DNA of 64,000 bases from Actinomycetospora chibensis (GTDB taxonomy: Bacteria > Actinomycetota > Actinomycetes > Mycobacteriales > Pseudonocardiaceae), in the NCBI RefSeq assembly GCF_028737215.1, contig NZ_JAQZAM010000020.1, positions 23,407 to 87,406 of the forward strand, given 5' to 3'. The first letter of the stretch is position 1, and each line of letters opens with the position of its first letter. A program made the position numbers and the translations under genes. Below the pieces are notes generated by a model. It saw only the letters and a program-made list of their open reading frames with translations, did not search any database and was not told the origin of the DNA. Positions 1 to 8,042 of this stretch are shown piece after piece.

Positions 1-306
1 GAGGGCCCGTTCACCACCGGGGTGATGGCGAACGGCCAGGACACGGGCACCGGCTTCTCGGTCCGCGAGATCGAGGAGAACCCCTCCGCCTTCTTCGGTG
101 ACACCCACACCGCCGAGTACTCGGCGGGCGCCGTGCGCGGTCAGCTGATGGCGGTGCCGATGGGTGGCGTCGAGACCGGCGGGGGCGCCACCGCAGGCGC
201 CACGGGAGCCGGCGACGTCGCACCGGCCGCGCTCGGTGCGGGTGCCCTCGTCGCGGCCGCCGCGGCCGGGGCCGTCGCCTCTCGCCGACGTGGCACCAGC
301 TCCTGA
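1..306 (+). CDS. C-terminal part of a CHRD-domain surface protein (5' end outside window)
   Basis: The reading frame is open from base 1, so the protein start lies upstream of the window; 101 residues are visible. The first half (FFGDTHTAEYSAGAVRGQL) matches the end of a CHRD domain, a secreted beta-rich domain of uncertain function. The tail holds the motif GGVETGGG, a low-complexity linker, a hydrophobic stretch of about 20 residues and a terminal SRRRG. This is the layout of a sortase-type sorting signal without LPXTG. The same motif recurs in the protein at 1739-2530, and a class F sortase starts 2 bp after this stop. Attachment to the envelope is therefore inferred. Family assignment is fairly sure; the substrate is unknown. 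Confidence 0.75.
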   Translation, partial: EGPFTTGVMANGQDTGTGFSVREIEENPSAFFGDTHTAEYSAGAVRGQLMAVPMGGVETGGGATAGATGAGDVAPAALGAGALVAAAAAGAVASRRRGTSS

Positions 307-308
307 CG

Positions 309-920
309 ATGCGTCTCGCCGCGCTCGTCCTCGGGGTCGTCCTGCTGCTCGCCGGGTGTGCGGGCGGCGGGGCGGTCCCGGGGGCGGCGTCCGCCCCGCC
401 GCAGGTCACGACCACGGATCGGGCCCTGCCCGGAGCGGTCGTGCCGATCTCGGTGCGGGTGCCGGCCATCGACGTCGACGAGCCGGCGCTCGTCGGGCTC
501 GGCGTCGCCCCGGACGGGACCGCCGAGGTCCCGCAGGACTTCGGGCGCGTCGGCTGGTTCGACCGCACGCTCGCGGCGCAGCGCGCCGGGGCGGCGCCTG
601 CCGAGGTCCCGGTCCCGGCGGGCCGCGGACCGACCGTGCTGCTCGGGCACGTCGACTCCCGCGCCGGCCCCGCGGTGTTCTTCCGCCTGCGCGACCTGCG
701 CCCCGGGGACGTCGTCGAGGTCGGCCGGTCGGACGAATCGGTGGCGCGCTACGGCGTCGAGCGCATCGAGCAGGTGGCCAAGGACGCGTTCCCGACCTTC
801 GCGGTGTTCGGGGCGACCGCCACCGACGTCCTGCGGCTGGTGACCTGCGCCGGCGACTTCGCCCGCGGCGCCCGCAGCTACACCGACAACCTCGTGGTGC
901 ACGCCGTGCGACTCACGTGA
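309..920 (+). CDS. class F sortase (lipoprotein-type N terminus)
   Basis: This is a cysteine transpeptidase of 203 residues expected to act outside the membrane. The N terminus is a hydrophobic signal ending in LLAGC (Cys17), a lipobox. The beta-barrel domain carries the sortase triad in class F spacing: His114 in LLGHVDS, Cys180 in LVTCAGDF and Arg189 in the ARSYTDN motif. The ATG start lies 2 bp after the CHRD gene, so both are probably co-transcribed, which makes the CHRD protein a natural substrate. The 3' end overlaps the convergent sortase gene by 8 bp. A lipid-anchored sortase would be unusual, since most use an N-terminal membrane helix; signal-anchor use is the alternative. Confidence 0.88.
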   Translation: MRLAALVLGVVLLLAGCAGGGAVPGAASAPPQVTTTDRALPGAVVPISVRVPAIDVDEPALVGLGVAPDGTAEVPQDFGRVGWFDRTLAAQRAGAAPAEVPVPAGRGPTVLLGHVDSRAGPAVFFRLRDLRPGDVVEVGRSDESVARYGVERIEQVAKDAFPTFAVFGATATDVLRLVTCAGDFARGARSYTDNLVVHAVRLT

Positions 921-1572
921 CGAGCCGGGCGAAGACGACGGTGTTGTCGCGGTAGGAGCGCGCGGCGTCGTCGAAGTCGCCGCCGCAGGTGATGAGGCGC
1001 AGCTCGGGGCCCGCGGTGTCGCCGTAGACCGCGAGGCTCGGGAACTCGTCCTTCGGGTAGGAGCGGACGGCGTCGACCGCAAAGGTGCGCGCCGACCGGT
1101 CCGCCGACGTGACGGTGATCCGGTCGCCGGGACGCAGCCGCCCGAGGTCGTAGAACACCGACGGGCCGTTCGCGGCCGAGTCGACGTGCCCGAGGATGAC
1201 CGACGGCCCGACCCGACCGGGCGTCGGCGAGCCGCGGTACCAGGCGGCGTGGTCGTAGGCCGGGCCCGGCATCGGCACCTCGAGGGTGCCGTCGGGCCGG
1301 AGCCCGACCGAGTCCACCGGTGACGAGACGTCGATCGCGGGGATGGCGATCTCGGCCGGGGGAGACCCGGTGGCGGGTTGCTGGCGGGGTCCCGCGGCGG
1401 CCGGTGGGGTCGTGGGCGGCGGGTCCGCGGCGACGGCGGCGGCCGGGGCGGGCGGGGCGGGCGGGTTGGCCCCCAGCAGCCCGGCGCCGCCCAGCACGAG
1501 CCCGAGCACCGCGAGCGCTCCGGCGACCACCAGCAGCACCCGGCGACGGGTCGGTGCGGTGGGCTCGGTCAT
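913..1572 (-). CDS. class F sortase (membrane-anchored)
   Basis: This is a 219-residue class F sortase. Basic residues (TRRR) precede one membrane helix at about 12-34, followed by a Pro/Ala-rich spacer to about residue 70 and the catalytic domain. Active-site residues visible are His129 (ILGHVDS), Cys196 (LITCGGDF) and Arg205 (ARSYRDN). It is the second class F sortase within 1.3 kb and faces the first, overlapping it by 8 bp at the stops. Upstream on the same strand lies the anchored protein at 1739-2530, separated by a tandem repeat and a hairpin. A GGGAG sequence sits a few bases before the ATG. Pairing each sortase with its neighbouring GGVETGGG protein is inference. Confidence 0.9.
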   Translation of the reverse strand: MTEPTAPTRRRVLLVVAGALAVLGLVLGGAGLLGANPPAPPAPAAAVAADPPPTTPPAAAGPRQQPATGSPPAEIAIPAIDVSSPVDSVGLRPDGTLEVPMPGPAYDHAAWYRGSPTPGRVGPSVILGHVDSAANGPSVFYDLGRLRPGDRITVTSADRSARTFAVDAVRSYPKDEFPSLAVYGDTAGPELRLITCGGDFDDAARSYRDNTVVFARLVT

Positions 1573-1598
1573 CGCATGCTCCCGGTGGTCGACGACAA

Positions 1599-1637
1599 CT
1601 GGCTGGTATCGCTCGCTGCGCGAGCGATACCAGCCAG
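1599..1637. terminator. 17-bp perfect hairpin upstream of sortase
   Basis: Arms 1599-1615 and 1621-1637 are perfect reverse complements around a 5-base loop that can close one more pair. There is no T-run. It sits 26-64 bp before the sortase start and downstream of the anchored-protein gene. It could be a terminator for that gene or a 5'-UTR structure controlling the sortase. Confidence 0.7.
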
Positions 1638-1652
1638 TAACCGATCAGTGGG

Positions 1653-1742
1653 TCGGTGCAGGATCAGTCGGTGCAGGATCAGTCAGGGCAGGATCAATCA
1701 GGGCAGGATCAATCAGGGCAGGATCAGTCAGGGCACGGTCAG
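1653..1742. repeat. 15-bp tandem repeat, six copies
   Basis: Six consecutive 15-base units begin at 1653, 1668, 1683, 1698, 1713 and 1728. The consensus is TCAGGGCAGGATCAG; the first two units read TCGGTGC at their start and the last has two changes. The array ends inside the stop codon of the minus-strand gene at 1739-2530. A unit length divisible by three would let the array extend that protein if the stop were lost. The rest of the 1573-1738 gap holds the hairpin. Confidence 0.9.
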
Positions 1743-2530
1743 TGCCGGGCGCCCGCGCGGCGCCGGGCGGCGATGCCCACGCCACCCGCGGCGACCAGGG
1801 CGACGACGCCCGCGGTCAGCAGGACGGGGGACGGTCCGCTGGTGGAGCCGCCGCCGGTCTCGACGCCGCCCGCCGGCATGGCCGGCATCTGGCCGGGCAG
1901 GTTGACGACGATGGTGGCGACGCCGATGGTCAGCCCGCCCTGGATCGCGTCGGTGCCGAACGCCTGGTTGAGCGCGGTCGCGGCGGTCTGCGAGAGCCGC
2001 ACCGTGGTGCCGGTCAGAGTGGCCGTGCCGGCCGCGGCGTCGGTCGAGATGGGCTGCAGGGTCGAGCCGTCGAGGTCGAACAGCACCGCCGACTCGGCGA
2101 TGGTCTGCCCGCCCGCGCTGACCTTGCCGCTCAGCGTCGCGGGGTTGCCCGGGTCGATGACGAAGTCGGTCAGCTCGACCTTGGTCTCACCCTTGGTCAG
2201 GCTCAGGCCGCTGCCGTCGTGCTCGATGCGGCCCTGGACGTAGGGGTTGACGGTGCCGGGCTCGTACACGGTGACGTTGCCCCCGGTGATCGGGAACTTG
2301 ACGCTGCCGTCGGCGAGCGTGGCGTCGCCGATCGTGCCGGGGGTGACCTCGAGCTGGGTCAGGGCGTCGGTGAAGCCCGGGTCGAGCCGGACCGACGACG
2401 ACTGGCCGGTCAGGTCGGGGATGGTGGCGACCGGGTCGGCGGCAGCCGCGGTACCGGCGGTGAGCCCGGCCAGCGCCAGGGCCGACACACCGCTGACGAG
2501 CAGGGTGGCGAACGTACGACGAAGGGTCAC
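1739..2530 (-). CDS. secreted protein with GGVETGGG/TM/basic C-terminal sorting tail (HtaA-like body)
   Basis: Residues 1-33 form a signal peptide (TLRRTFA, hydrophobic core, then Ala-rich cleavage site before ADP). The body of about 180 residues is beta-rich with the pattern FPITGG, a G-I/R-x-H stretch, LTDFVID and LFDLD, typical of secreted actinobacterial proteins of the HtaA-like or unclassified type. The tail reads MPAGGVETGGG, linker, a helix of about 20 hydrophobic residues and ARRRAG, almost the same as in the CHRD protein at the window start. I chose the GTG at 2530 because GGAAGG lies 7 bases before it and the signal peptide begins there; a longer frame to 2698 lacks both. Function is unknown; haem or iron binding is only a possibility from the HtaA resemblance. 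Confidence 0.72.
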   Translation of the reverse strand: MTLRRTFATLLVSGVSALALAGLTAGTAAAADPVATIPDLTGQSSSVRLDPGFTDALTQLEVTPGTIGDATLADGSVKFPITGGNVTVYEPGTVNPYVQGRIEHDGSGLSLTKGETKVELTDFVIDPGNPATLSGKVSAGGQTIAESAVLFDLDGSTLQPISTDAAAGTATLTGTTVRLSQTAATALNQAFGTDAIQGGLTIGVATIVVNLPGQMPAMPAGGVETGGGSTSGPSPVLLTAGVVALVAAGGVGIAARRRAGARH

Positions 2531-2764
2531 GAGAAGGCCTTCCGGAGGCGAGATCAGCGTCGGTGCTGAGCTGACGCCTCTCCTCCGCGCCCCACGGCCG
2601 CCCGGTTCGGAAATGGTCGGATTCGACGAGAAACCGAACGGATCCGGCCGCCGGGACGAATGGTGTCGGCCGATTCCCGGATTTCGTTCGCCGGACAATT
2701 CCTGACGCCGTCCGGGCTGGTCAGGGCACGGACCGCGCCGCGGTCGATCCCCTCCGGGAACGGA

Positions 2765-5700
2765 TCAGCCCGTGCGCGCGAGGTCGTCGTCGTCGAACGG
2801 GTCGACCGCCTCGATCGCGTCGTCCACCGTGCCCGCCCCGGCACGCCACAGGCGCGCGTAGGCACCGTCGCGCGCCAGGAGCTCGCCGTGCGCGCCCTCC
2901 TCGAGGATCCGTCCGCCGTCGATCACCACGATGTGGTCGGCGCGCGCGGCGGTGGCCAGGCGGTGGGCCACGACGAACGTCGTGCGGGGTGCCTCCCCGG
3001 TGCCGCGCGAGACGCGGTCGCCCGCGGCCAGCACGGCGCCCTCGGTGGCGGGGTCGAGCGAGGCCGTGGCCTCGTCGAGCAGCAGCAGCCGGGGGTCGAC
3101 GAGCTCGGCGCGGGCGAGGGCGACGAGCTGGCGCTGACCGGCCGAGAGCCCGCCGCCCCGCTCGCCGATCGGCTGACGGAACCCCGCCGGCAGCGACGCG
3201 ATCATGTCCACGGCGCCGACGTCGCGCGCGGCCTGCTCGATCCTCGCGGGCGTGGCCTCCGGGTCGCCGTAGGCGATGTTCGAGGCGACGTCGCCGACGA
3301 ACAGATGCGCCTCCTGCGGGACGACCCCGAGACGCCGGTGCAGCGTCGGGATGTCGAGGTCGCGGATGTCGACGCCGTCGAGCAGCACCGTGCCCGCGGT
3401 GACGTCGTAGAACCGCGCGACGAGCTTGACCACCGTCGACTTCCCCGCCCCGGTGGCGCCGACGAGCGCGACGGTGCGCCCGGGCGGCACGTGCAGGGAG
3501 AAGTCGGCGAGCGCGGGCGTGCTCGCGCCGGCGTAGGTGAAGCCGACGTCGCGCATCTCGACCTCGCCGCGCAGGTCGTCGAGCACCACCGGGTGCTCCG
3601 GCGAGGGCACCGACGTCGGCGTACGCAGCAGCTCGCCGATGCGGGTGAGCCCGATCCGCGCCTGCTGGTAGCCGTCGAACACCTGGGAGAGCTGCTGGAC
3701 GGGCCCGAAGAACATCGCGAGGTAGAGCAGGAAGGCCGCGAGGATGCCGGGGGAGAGGCCGCCGGTGGCGACGCGGGCGGCGCCGACGCCGAGCACGGCG
3801 GCCTGCGCGAGGTCGGAGAGCATCGCGGCGAACGGGAAGTACGTCGCGATCATGCGCTGCGCGCGGACCCGGGCGCGGCGGTAGGCGTCGCTGTTGTCCG
3901 CGAACGTGGCCGCCGAGCGCTCCTCGTGGGTGTGCGCCTGGGCCACCCGCAGGCCGGCGACGTTCTCCTGCAGGTCGGCGTTGACGACGCTGACCCGCTC
4001 GCGCGCCTCCGCGTACGCCGCGGAGACCATGCGCCGGAAGACGAGCGTGGCGACGATCAGCACCGGCATCACGGCGAACGAGACCAGCGCCAGCTCGAGG
4101 TCCGTGACCAGCAGCGCCACGGCCACGCCGAGCACCGTGAGCAGGCTGACCACGGCCTGCGCCATGCCCGTCTGCAGGAACGACGACAGCGCGTCCACGT
4201 CCGTCGTCATCCGCGTCATGATCCGGCCGCCGAGCTCGCGCTCGTAGAAGTCGAGCCCGAGGCGCTGCAGGTGCGCGAAGCTGCGCGTGCGCAGCAGGAA
4301 CAGGCGCCCCTCGCCGATGCGGGCGGTGAGCACGGTCTGCGCCGCGACCACCACCCAGTCGACGGAGACCACCACCAGGCCGAGCCCGACGGACAGCCAC
4401 AGGATGTCGAGCGAGCCCGCCTGGATGCCGCCGTCGACGGCGAGGCGCGCGAGCGACGGGAACGCCACGGTGGCCGCGGCGTCGAGGCCGAGGAGGACGA
4501 CGGCGAGCACGAGGGCCCACCGCACGGGGCGCATCAGCCGCCCGAGCCGGAAGCCCGGGTCGGGGGCGGTGGGGTCCTCGCCGTAGAGCCGGGGCTCCTC
4601 GGTGGCGGGTGGCAGTTTCTCCAGCGCGGCGGTCATCTCGGTGGGCGCCGCGCCGTCGAGCCCGCCGGCCAGCGCCTCCGAGCCCGACGAGACCGTGATC
4701 GGCCCGGGCGGGGGCACCGGGCGGTCGGGCGCCGGATCGTCGGGCCACAGTCCCGGGGTGATGGTGGTGCCCCGACCCTCGGGCCCCGGGGCAGCCGGGT
4801 CGGTGGGGTCGGCGGGCTCGTCGAGCACCCAGCCCGGCTCGTCGATGAGCTCCGCGGGCCCGGCGAGCAGTTCACGGAACAGCCGGCAGCGGCCCTCGAG
4901 CTCGGCGTGGGTCCCGACGTCGACGACCCGGCCGCCGTCGAGCACCGCGATCCGGTCGGCGAGCGAGAGCGTCGAGCGCCGGTGGGCGATCACCAGCGTG
5001 GTGCGCTGCGCGGTGACCGCCCGGAGGGTCTCGCCGATCGCGGCCTCGGTGGTGGGATCGACGGCGGACGTCGCGTCGTCGAGCACGAGGACCCGGGGGT
5101 CGTAGAGCAGGGCGCGCGCGAGCGCCACGCGCTGACGCTGGCCGCCGGACAGCGTCAGGCCCCGCTCGCCGACGCGGGTGTCGTAACCGTCGGGCAGGTC
5201 GGTGATGAACCCGTCGGCCTGCGCGGCGGCCGCGGCGGCGCGGATCTGGTCCTCGGTGGCGTCGGGGCAGCCGTAGGCGATGTTGGCGCGCACGGTGTCG
5301 GAGAAGAGGAACGCCTCCTCGAACACCACGCCGACCGCGCGGCGCAGGGCGTCGAGGCGCAGCTCGCGCACGTCGACGGCCTCGCCCGGCGGGCCGATGC
5401 GCAGCGCGCCGCCCTGCACGTCGTAGAAGCGCGGGGCGAGCAGCGCGACGGTCGACTTGCCCGACCCCGCGGTGCCGACGAGCGCCACCGTCTCGCCGGG
5501 CGTGATCTCGAGCGTCAGCCCGTCGAGCACGGGCTCGCTGCGCGCGTACCCGAACCGCACGTCGTCCAGCTCGACGCCGAGCGGCCCCGCCGGGACCTCG
5601 CGGGCCGCCGGGGCGTCGACGATCTCGGGCTGGGAGTCGATGAGCTCGTAGACCCGCTCCACACCCGCGCGGGCGAGCTGCCCGGTGACGACCAGTCCGG

Positions 5701-6589
5701 CGACGAGCCGCGCGGGCCCCACGAGCGCCGCGACGTAGGAGGTGAACGCGATGAACACCCCGAGCGAGATCTGCCCGCTCACCGCGAGGGCCCCGCCGAG
5801 ACCGAACACCCCGAGCTGGCCGAGCGTCGGGAGCGCCTGCAGCGTCGGGGTGAGGCGGGCGTTGAACCGCGCCGCCCGCAGCCGCTGGGCGTAGAGCCGG
5901 CGCGCGGCGTCGCGCAGCCGGCCCGTCTCGCGGTCCTCCTGCCCGAAGCCCTTGACGACGCGGACGCCGGTGACGGCCTCCTCGACGTGCTGGGCGACCT
6001 CGGCGGCGCTCTGCTGCGCGGCCCACGTCGCCGGGAACAGGCGCCGGCGCATGCGCGCGGTGAACAGGACGCCCACCGGCAGGATGATCATCGACGCGAC
6101 CGTGAGCAGCGGCGAGAGCCACAGCATGATGCCGATCGAGACCACCAGCTGCCCGAGCGTGCCCGCGACCAGCGGGACCATCCCCAGCAGACCCTGGACC
6201 TGCTGCAGGTCGGAGTTGGCGCGCGAGACGACCTGCCCGGTGCGCAGGGCGTCCTGCTTGGGCCCGTCGAGGCGCGAGACCGAGCCGAACACGCGCCGGC
6301 GCAGGTCGTGCTGGACCCCGAGCGAGAGGCGCCCCCCGAGGTAGCGGCGCAGGAAGGCGGCGCCGAAGCGGACGACGGCGATGGCGGCCATCGCGATCAC
6401 CAGCGGGCCGAGCCCCGCGGTGGATCCGGCGACCGCGCGGTCGACCGCCGTGCCGATCAGCAGGGGCCCGACGGCCTCGAGGCTGACGCCCAGCACCGAG
6501 GCCGTGAGGGCGGCCACGGTGAGCGAGGGGCGGCGCCAGCAGTCGCTCGCGAGACGTCGCATCCAGCCGCGGGCGCGACCGGTCGGCAC
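2765..6589 (-). CDS. ABC exporter, two half-transporters fused in one chain
   Basis: This 1274-residue protein has the order membrane domain, ATPase, linker, membrane domain, ATPase, so one gene encodes the whole functional dimer. The first ATPase shows Walker A GTAGSGKST, signature LSGGQRQR and Walker B VLVLDDATSAVD. The second shows GATGAGKST, LSAGQRQL and LLLLDEATASLD. The aspartate instead of glutamate after the first Walker B (LDDATS) means site 1 is probably catalytically weak, as in many asymmetric exporters. A Pro-rich acidic linker of about 90 residues joins the halves. Start is GTG at 6589 with a weak GAGGAC in front. The substrate cannot be read from sequence; multidrug or lipid export is the family norm. 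It seems monocistronic. Confidence 0.92.
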   Translation of the reverse strand: MPTGRARGWMRRLASDCWRRPSLTVAALTASVLGVSLEAVGPLLIGTAVDRAVAGSTAGLGPLVIAMAAIAVVRFGAAFLRRYLGGRLSLGVQHDLRRRVFGSVSRLDGPKQDALRTGQVVSRANSDLQQVQGLLGMVPLVAGTLGQLVVSIGIMLWLSPLLTVASMIILPVGVLFTARMRRRLFPATWAAQQSAAEVAQHVEEAVTGVRVVKGFGQEDRETGRLRDAARRLYAQRLRAARFNARLTPTLQALPTLGQLGVFGLGGALAVSGQISLGVFIAFTSYVAALVGPARLVAGLVVTGQLARAGVERVYELIDSQPEIVDAPAAREVPAGPLGVELDDVRFGYARSEPVLDGLTLEITPGETVALVGTAGSGKSTVALLAPRFYDVQGGALRIGPPGEAVDVRELRLDALRRAVGVVFEEAFLFSDTVRANIAYGCPDATEDQIRAAAAAAQADGFITDLPDGYDTRVGERGLTLSGGQRQRVALARALLYDPRVLVLDDATSAVDPTTEAAIGETLRAVTAQRTTLVIAHRRSTLSLADRIAVLDGGRVVDVGTHAELEGRCRLFRELLAGPAELIDEPGWVLDEPADPTDPAAPGPEGRGTTITPGLWPDDPAPDRPVPPPGPITVSSGSEALAGGLDGAAPTEMTAALEKLPPATEEPRLYGEDPTAPDPGFRLGRLMRPVRWALVLAVVLLGLDAAATVAFPSLARLAVDGGIQAGSLDILWLSVGLGLVVVSVDWVVVAAQTVLTARIGEGRLFLLRTRSFAHLQRLGLDFYERELGGRIMTRMTTDVDALSSFLQTGMAQAVVSLLTVLGVAVALLVTDLELALVSFAVMPVLIVATLVFRRMVSAAYAEARERVSVVNADLQENVAGLRVAQAHTHEERSAATFADNSDAYRRARVRAQRMIATYFPFAAMLSDLAQAAVLGVGAARVATGGLSPGILAAFLLYLAMFFGPVQQLSQVFDGYQQARIGLTRIGELLRTPTSVPSPEHPVVLDDLRGEVEMRDVGFTYAGASTPALADFSLHVPPGRTVALVGATGAGKSTVVKLVARFYDVTAGTVLLDGVDIRDLDIPTLHRRLGVVPQEAHLFVGDVASNIAYGDPEATPARIEQAARDVGAVDMIASLPAGFRQPIGERGGGLSAGQRQLVALARAELVDPRLLLLDEATASLDPATEGAVLAAGDRVSRGTGEAPRTTFVVAHRLATAARADHIVVIDGGRILEEGAHGELLARDGAYARLWRAGAGTVDDAIEAVDPFDDDDLARTG

Positions 6590-6964
6590 GTCCTCACGCG
6601 CGGGGACGTGCTCGGTGGTGCGCTCCGTGGTGCCCTCCGGAGAAGTGGTGGAGAAGTGGTGGTGGGAAGGACGTCTCCTCCCAGATTAGGACGGCACCCC
6701 GACAGCTCGCCCGATCGCCGACCCCGACGTGACGAACGTCCGGCGTCGTGGTCGAATACCCCCCGTGCGCCAGTTCCTGCTCGGCCCCCTCTGGGAGAGC
6801 CGCCGCGCGCACGTGTTCGACGAGCGGTGTCGACGGGCCTGACGAGCCGACCGTCGCGAGCCGACCCGGCCGCGACGTCCCGTCGCCCGCGCGCCGTACC
6901 GATCCCTCCCTGACCCCGGGGGCTCGTGCGCGCGTGGACGCCCGCACCCGGAGGAACGACCGTC
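6590..6964. other. 375-bp divergent intergenic region
   Basis: This gap separates the ABC exporter (minus) from cysteine dioxygenase (plus) and must hold both promoters. On the minus strand TAATCT followed by GGGAGGAG occurs near 6673-6690. The only coding candidate is a 25-codon GTG frame at 6765-6842. I see no repeat or RNA structure that I can name. Confidence 0.6.
6765..6842 (+). CDS. possible leader peptide upstream of sulfur genes
   Basis: A GTG-initiated frame of 25 codons encodes a peptide ending SRRAHVFDERCRRA. Short actinobacterial leader peptides before sulfur-assimilation genes carry a similar Arg-Arg, His-Val, Asp and a late Cys. The next gene is cysteine dioxygenase, 122 bp downstream. 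There is no clear ribosome binding site, so translation would have to be leaderless. It may be chance; the context is the main argument. Confidence 0.25.
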   Translation: MRQFLLGPLWESRRAHVFDERCRRA

Positions 6965-7570
6965 GTGACCGCCCTGGTCGACACACCCACGCACGTCAGC
7001 CCGTTCGCCCGTCCCCGCACCCTGCGCGCCGACCGCCGCCGCTGGCAGGACGGCCCGACCCCGGCGAGCCTCGCCGACCTCGTCACCCTCACCCGTGAGG
7101 TGGCCGACGAGGTCCACGCCGGCCGCCACGCGGTCGAGGTCGACCCCGTGCACCGCTGGTCGCAGCGCCTGCACGCCGACGAGCACCTCGACGTCTGGCT
7201 GATCTCCTGGGCCCGCGACCAGGCCGCCGAGCTGCACGACCACGGCGGCTCCCTCGGCGCGCTGACCGTCGTGCGCGGCGGCCTGACCGAGTGGCGCTGG
7301 ACCGCCGGCGGCGAGGACGACGACGCCTGCCGTGCCGAGGAGCTCGCCTCCCGCGGGCCCGGGCTCCGCCGCCGGGTCCTCGAGCCCGGTCGCAGCGTCG
7401 CGTTCGGCCTCGGGCACGTCCACGACGTCAGCAACCGCGCGGTCGAGACGGCGGTCAGCGTGCACGCCTACTCCCCGCCGCTGTCGGCCATGTCGTACTA
7501 CGGCGTCGAGGGCGGCGTCCTGCGGCGCACGCGTTCCGAGCTCGTCGCGCCCGGGCAGCCTCCCGAGTGA
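6965..7570 (+). CDS. cysteine dioxygenase
   Basis: This cupin-fold iron enzyme oxidises cysteine to cysteine sulfinate in the cytoplasm. The metal site motif is visible as ELHDHGGSLGALTVVRGG (two His) with the third His in GHVHDVSNR. Its 201 residues are normal for bacterial type I enzymes. I chose the GTG at 6965 because GGAGGA lies 9 bases upstream; a frame opening at 6926 has no such site. The stop overlaps the GTG of a rhodanese gene (GTGA), so the two are translationally coupled. Together they look like a cysteine catabolism or sulfur-transfer pair, a common actinobacterial arrangement. Confidence 0.93.
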   Translation: MTALVDTPTHVSPFARPRTLRADRRRWQDGPTPASLADLVTLTREVADEVHAGRHAVEVDPVHRWSQRLHADEHLDVWLISWARDQAAELHDHGGSLGALTVVRGGLTEWRWTAGGEDDDACRAEELASRGPGLRRRVLEPGRSVAFGLGHVHDVSNRAVETAVSVHAYSPPLSAMSYYGVEGGVLRRTRSELVAPGQPPE

Positions 7571-8028
7571 GCGCGATCTCCGATCTCCTCGACCGCGCCC
7601 GGGCCCGCCTGAGGCGGCTCGACCCGCGCGACGCGGCCGAGGCGGTCGACGCCGGTGCCCTGCTCGTGGACATCCGTCCGGGCTGGCAGCGCCTCGACGA
7701 GGGCACGGTGCCGGGCGCGGTGGTGATCGAGCGCAACCACCTCGAGTGGCGTCTCGACCCGACGTCCGACGCCCGCATCGCCGAGGCGGACTCGCCCGAC
7801 CGGCAGTGGATCGTGCTCTGCTCCGAGGGCTACACGTCGTCGCTCGCGGCCGCGGCGCTCCAGGAGATCGGCCTGCACCGGGCGACGGACGTCGTCGGGG
7901 GCTTCCGTGCCTGGTCCGACGCCGGGCTGCCCACGGCGCCGGGATCCGACGAGCGCCCCGGCTACGCGCAACCCCGTCATGCCCGGCCCCGTCACGGACA
8001 GGGCCCTGGCCCGACACACGACGACTGA
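7567..8028 (+). CDS. rhodanese-like sulfurtransferase
   Basis: This single rhodanese domain of 153 residues would transfer sulfane sulfur between thiols and acceptors. The catalytic loop reads CSEGYTSS, with Cys at the usual place after IVL. The early VDIRP motif and the late GGFRAW segment are diagnostic. The C-terminal 20 residues are Pro/Arg/His-rich and probably disordered. GTG at 7567 overlaps the cysteine dioxygenase stop by 3 bases, which supports a joint role in handling sulfur released from cysteine. Confidence 0.92.
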   Translation: MSAISDLLDRARARLRRLDPRDAAEAVDAGALLVDIRPGWQRLDEGTVPGAVVIERNHLEWRLDPTSDARIAEADSPDRQWIVLCSEGYTSSLAAAALQEIGLHRATDVVGGFRAWSDAGLPTAPGSDERPGYAQPRHARPRHGQGPGPTHDD

Positions 8029-8042
8029 GCGATGATCCCGGT

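Noticed and set aside
1653..1742. CRISPR-like array
   Set aside because: Units are 15 bp and directly abut with no spacers, so it is a simple tandem repeat.
2554..2764. Small minus-strand frames upstream of the anchored protein
   Set aside because: They are Arg-rich with no ribosome site and no protein-like pattern; the region is more likely the promoter.
2660..6913. Very long open frame (1417 codons) on the plus strand
   Set aside because: It lies opposite the ABC exporter and its translation is Arg/Gly/Asp-rich without motifs; it is a third-position GC shadow.
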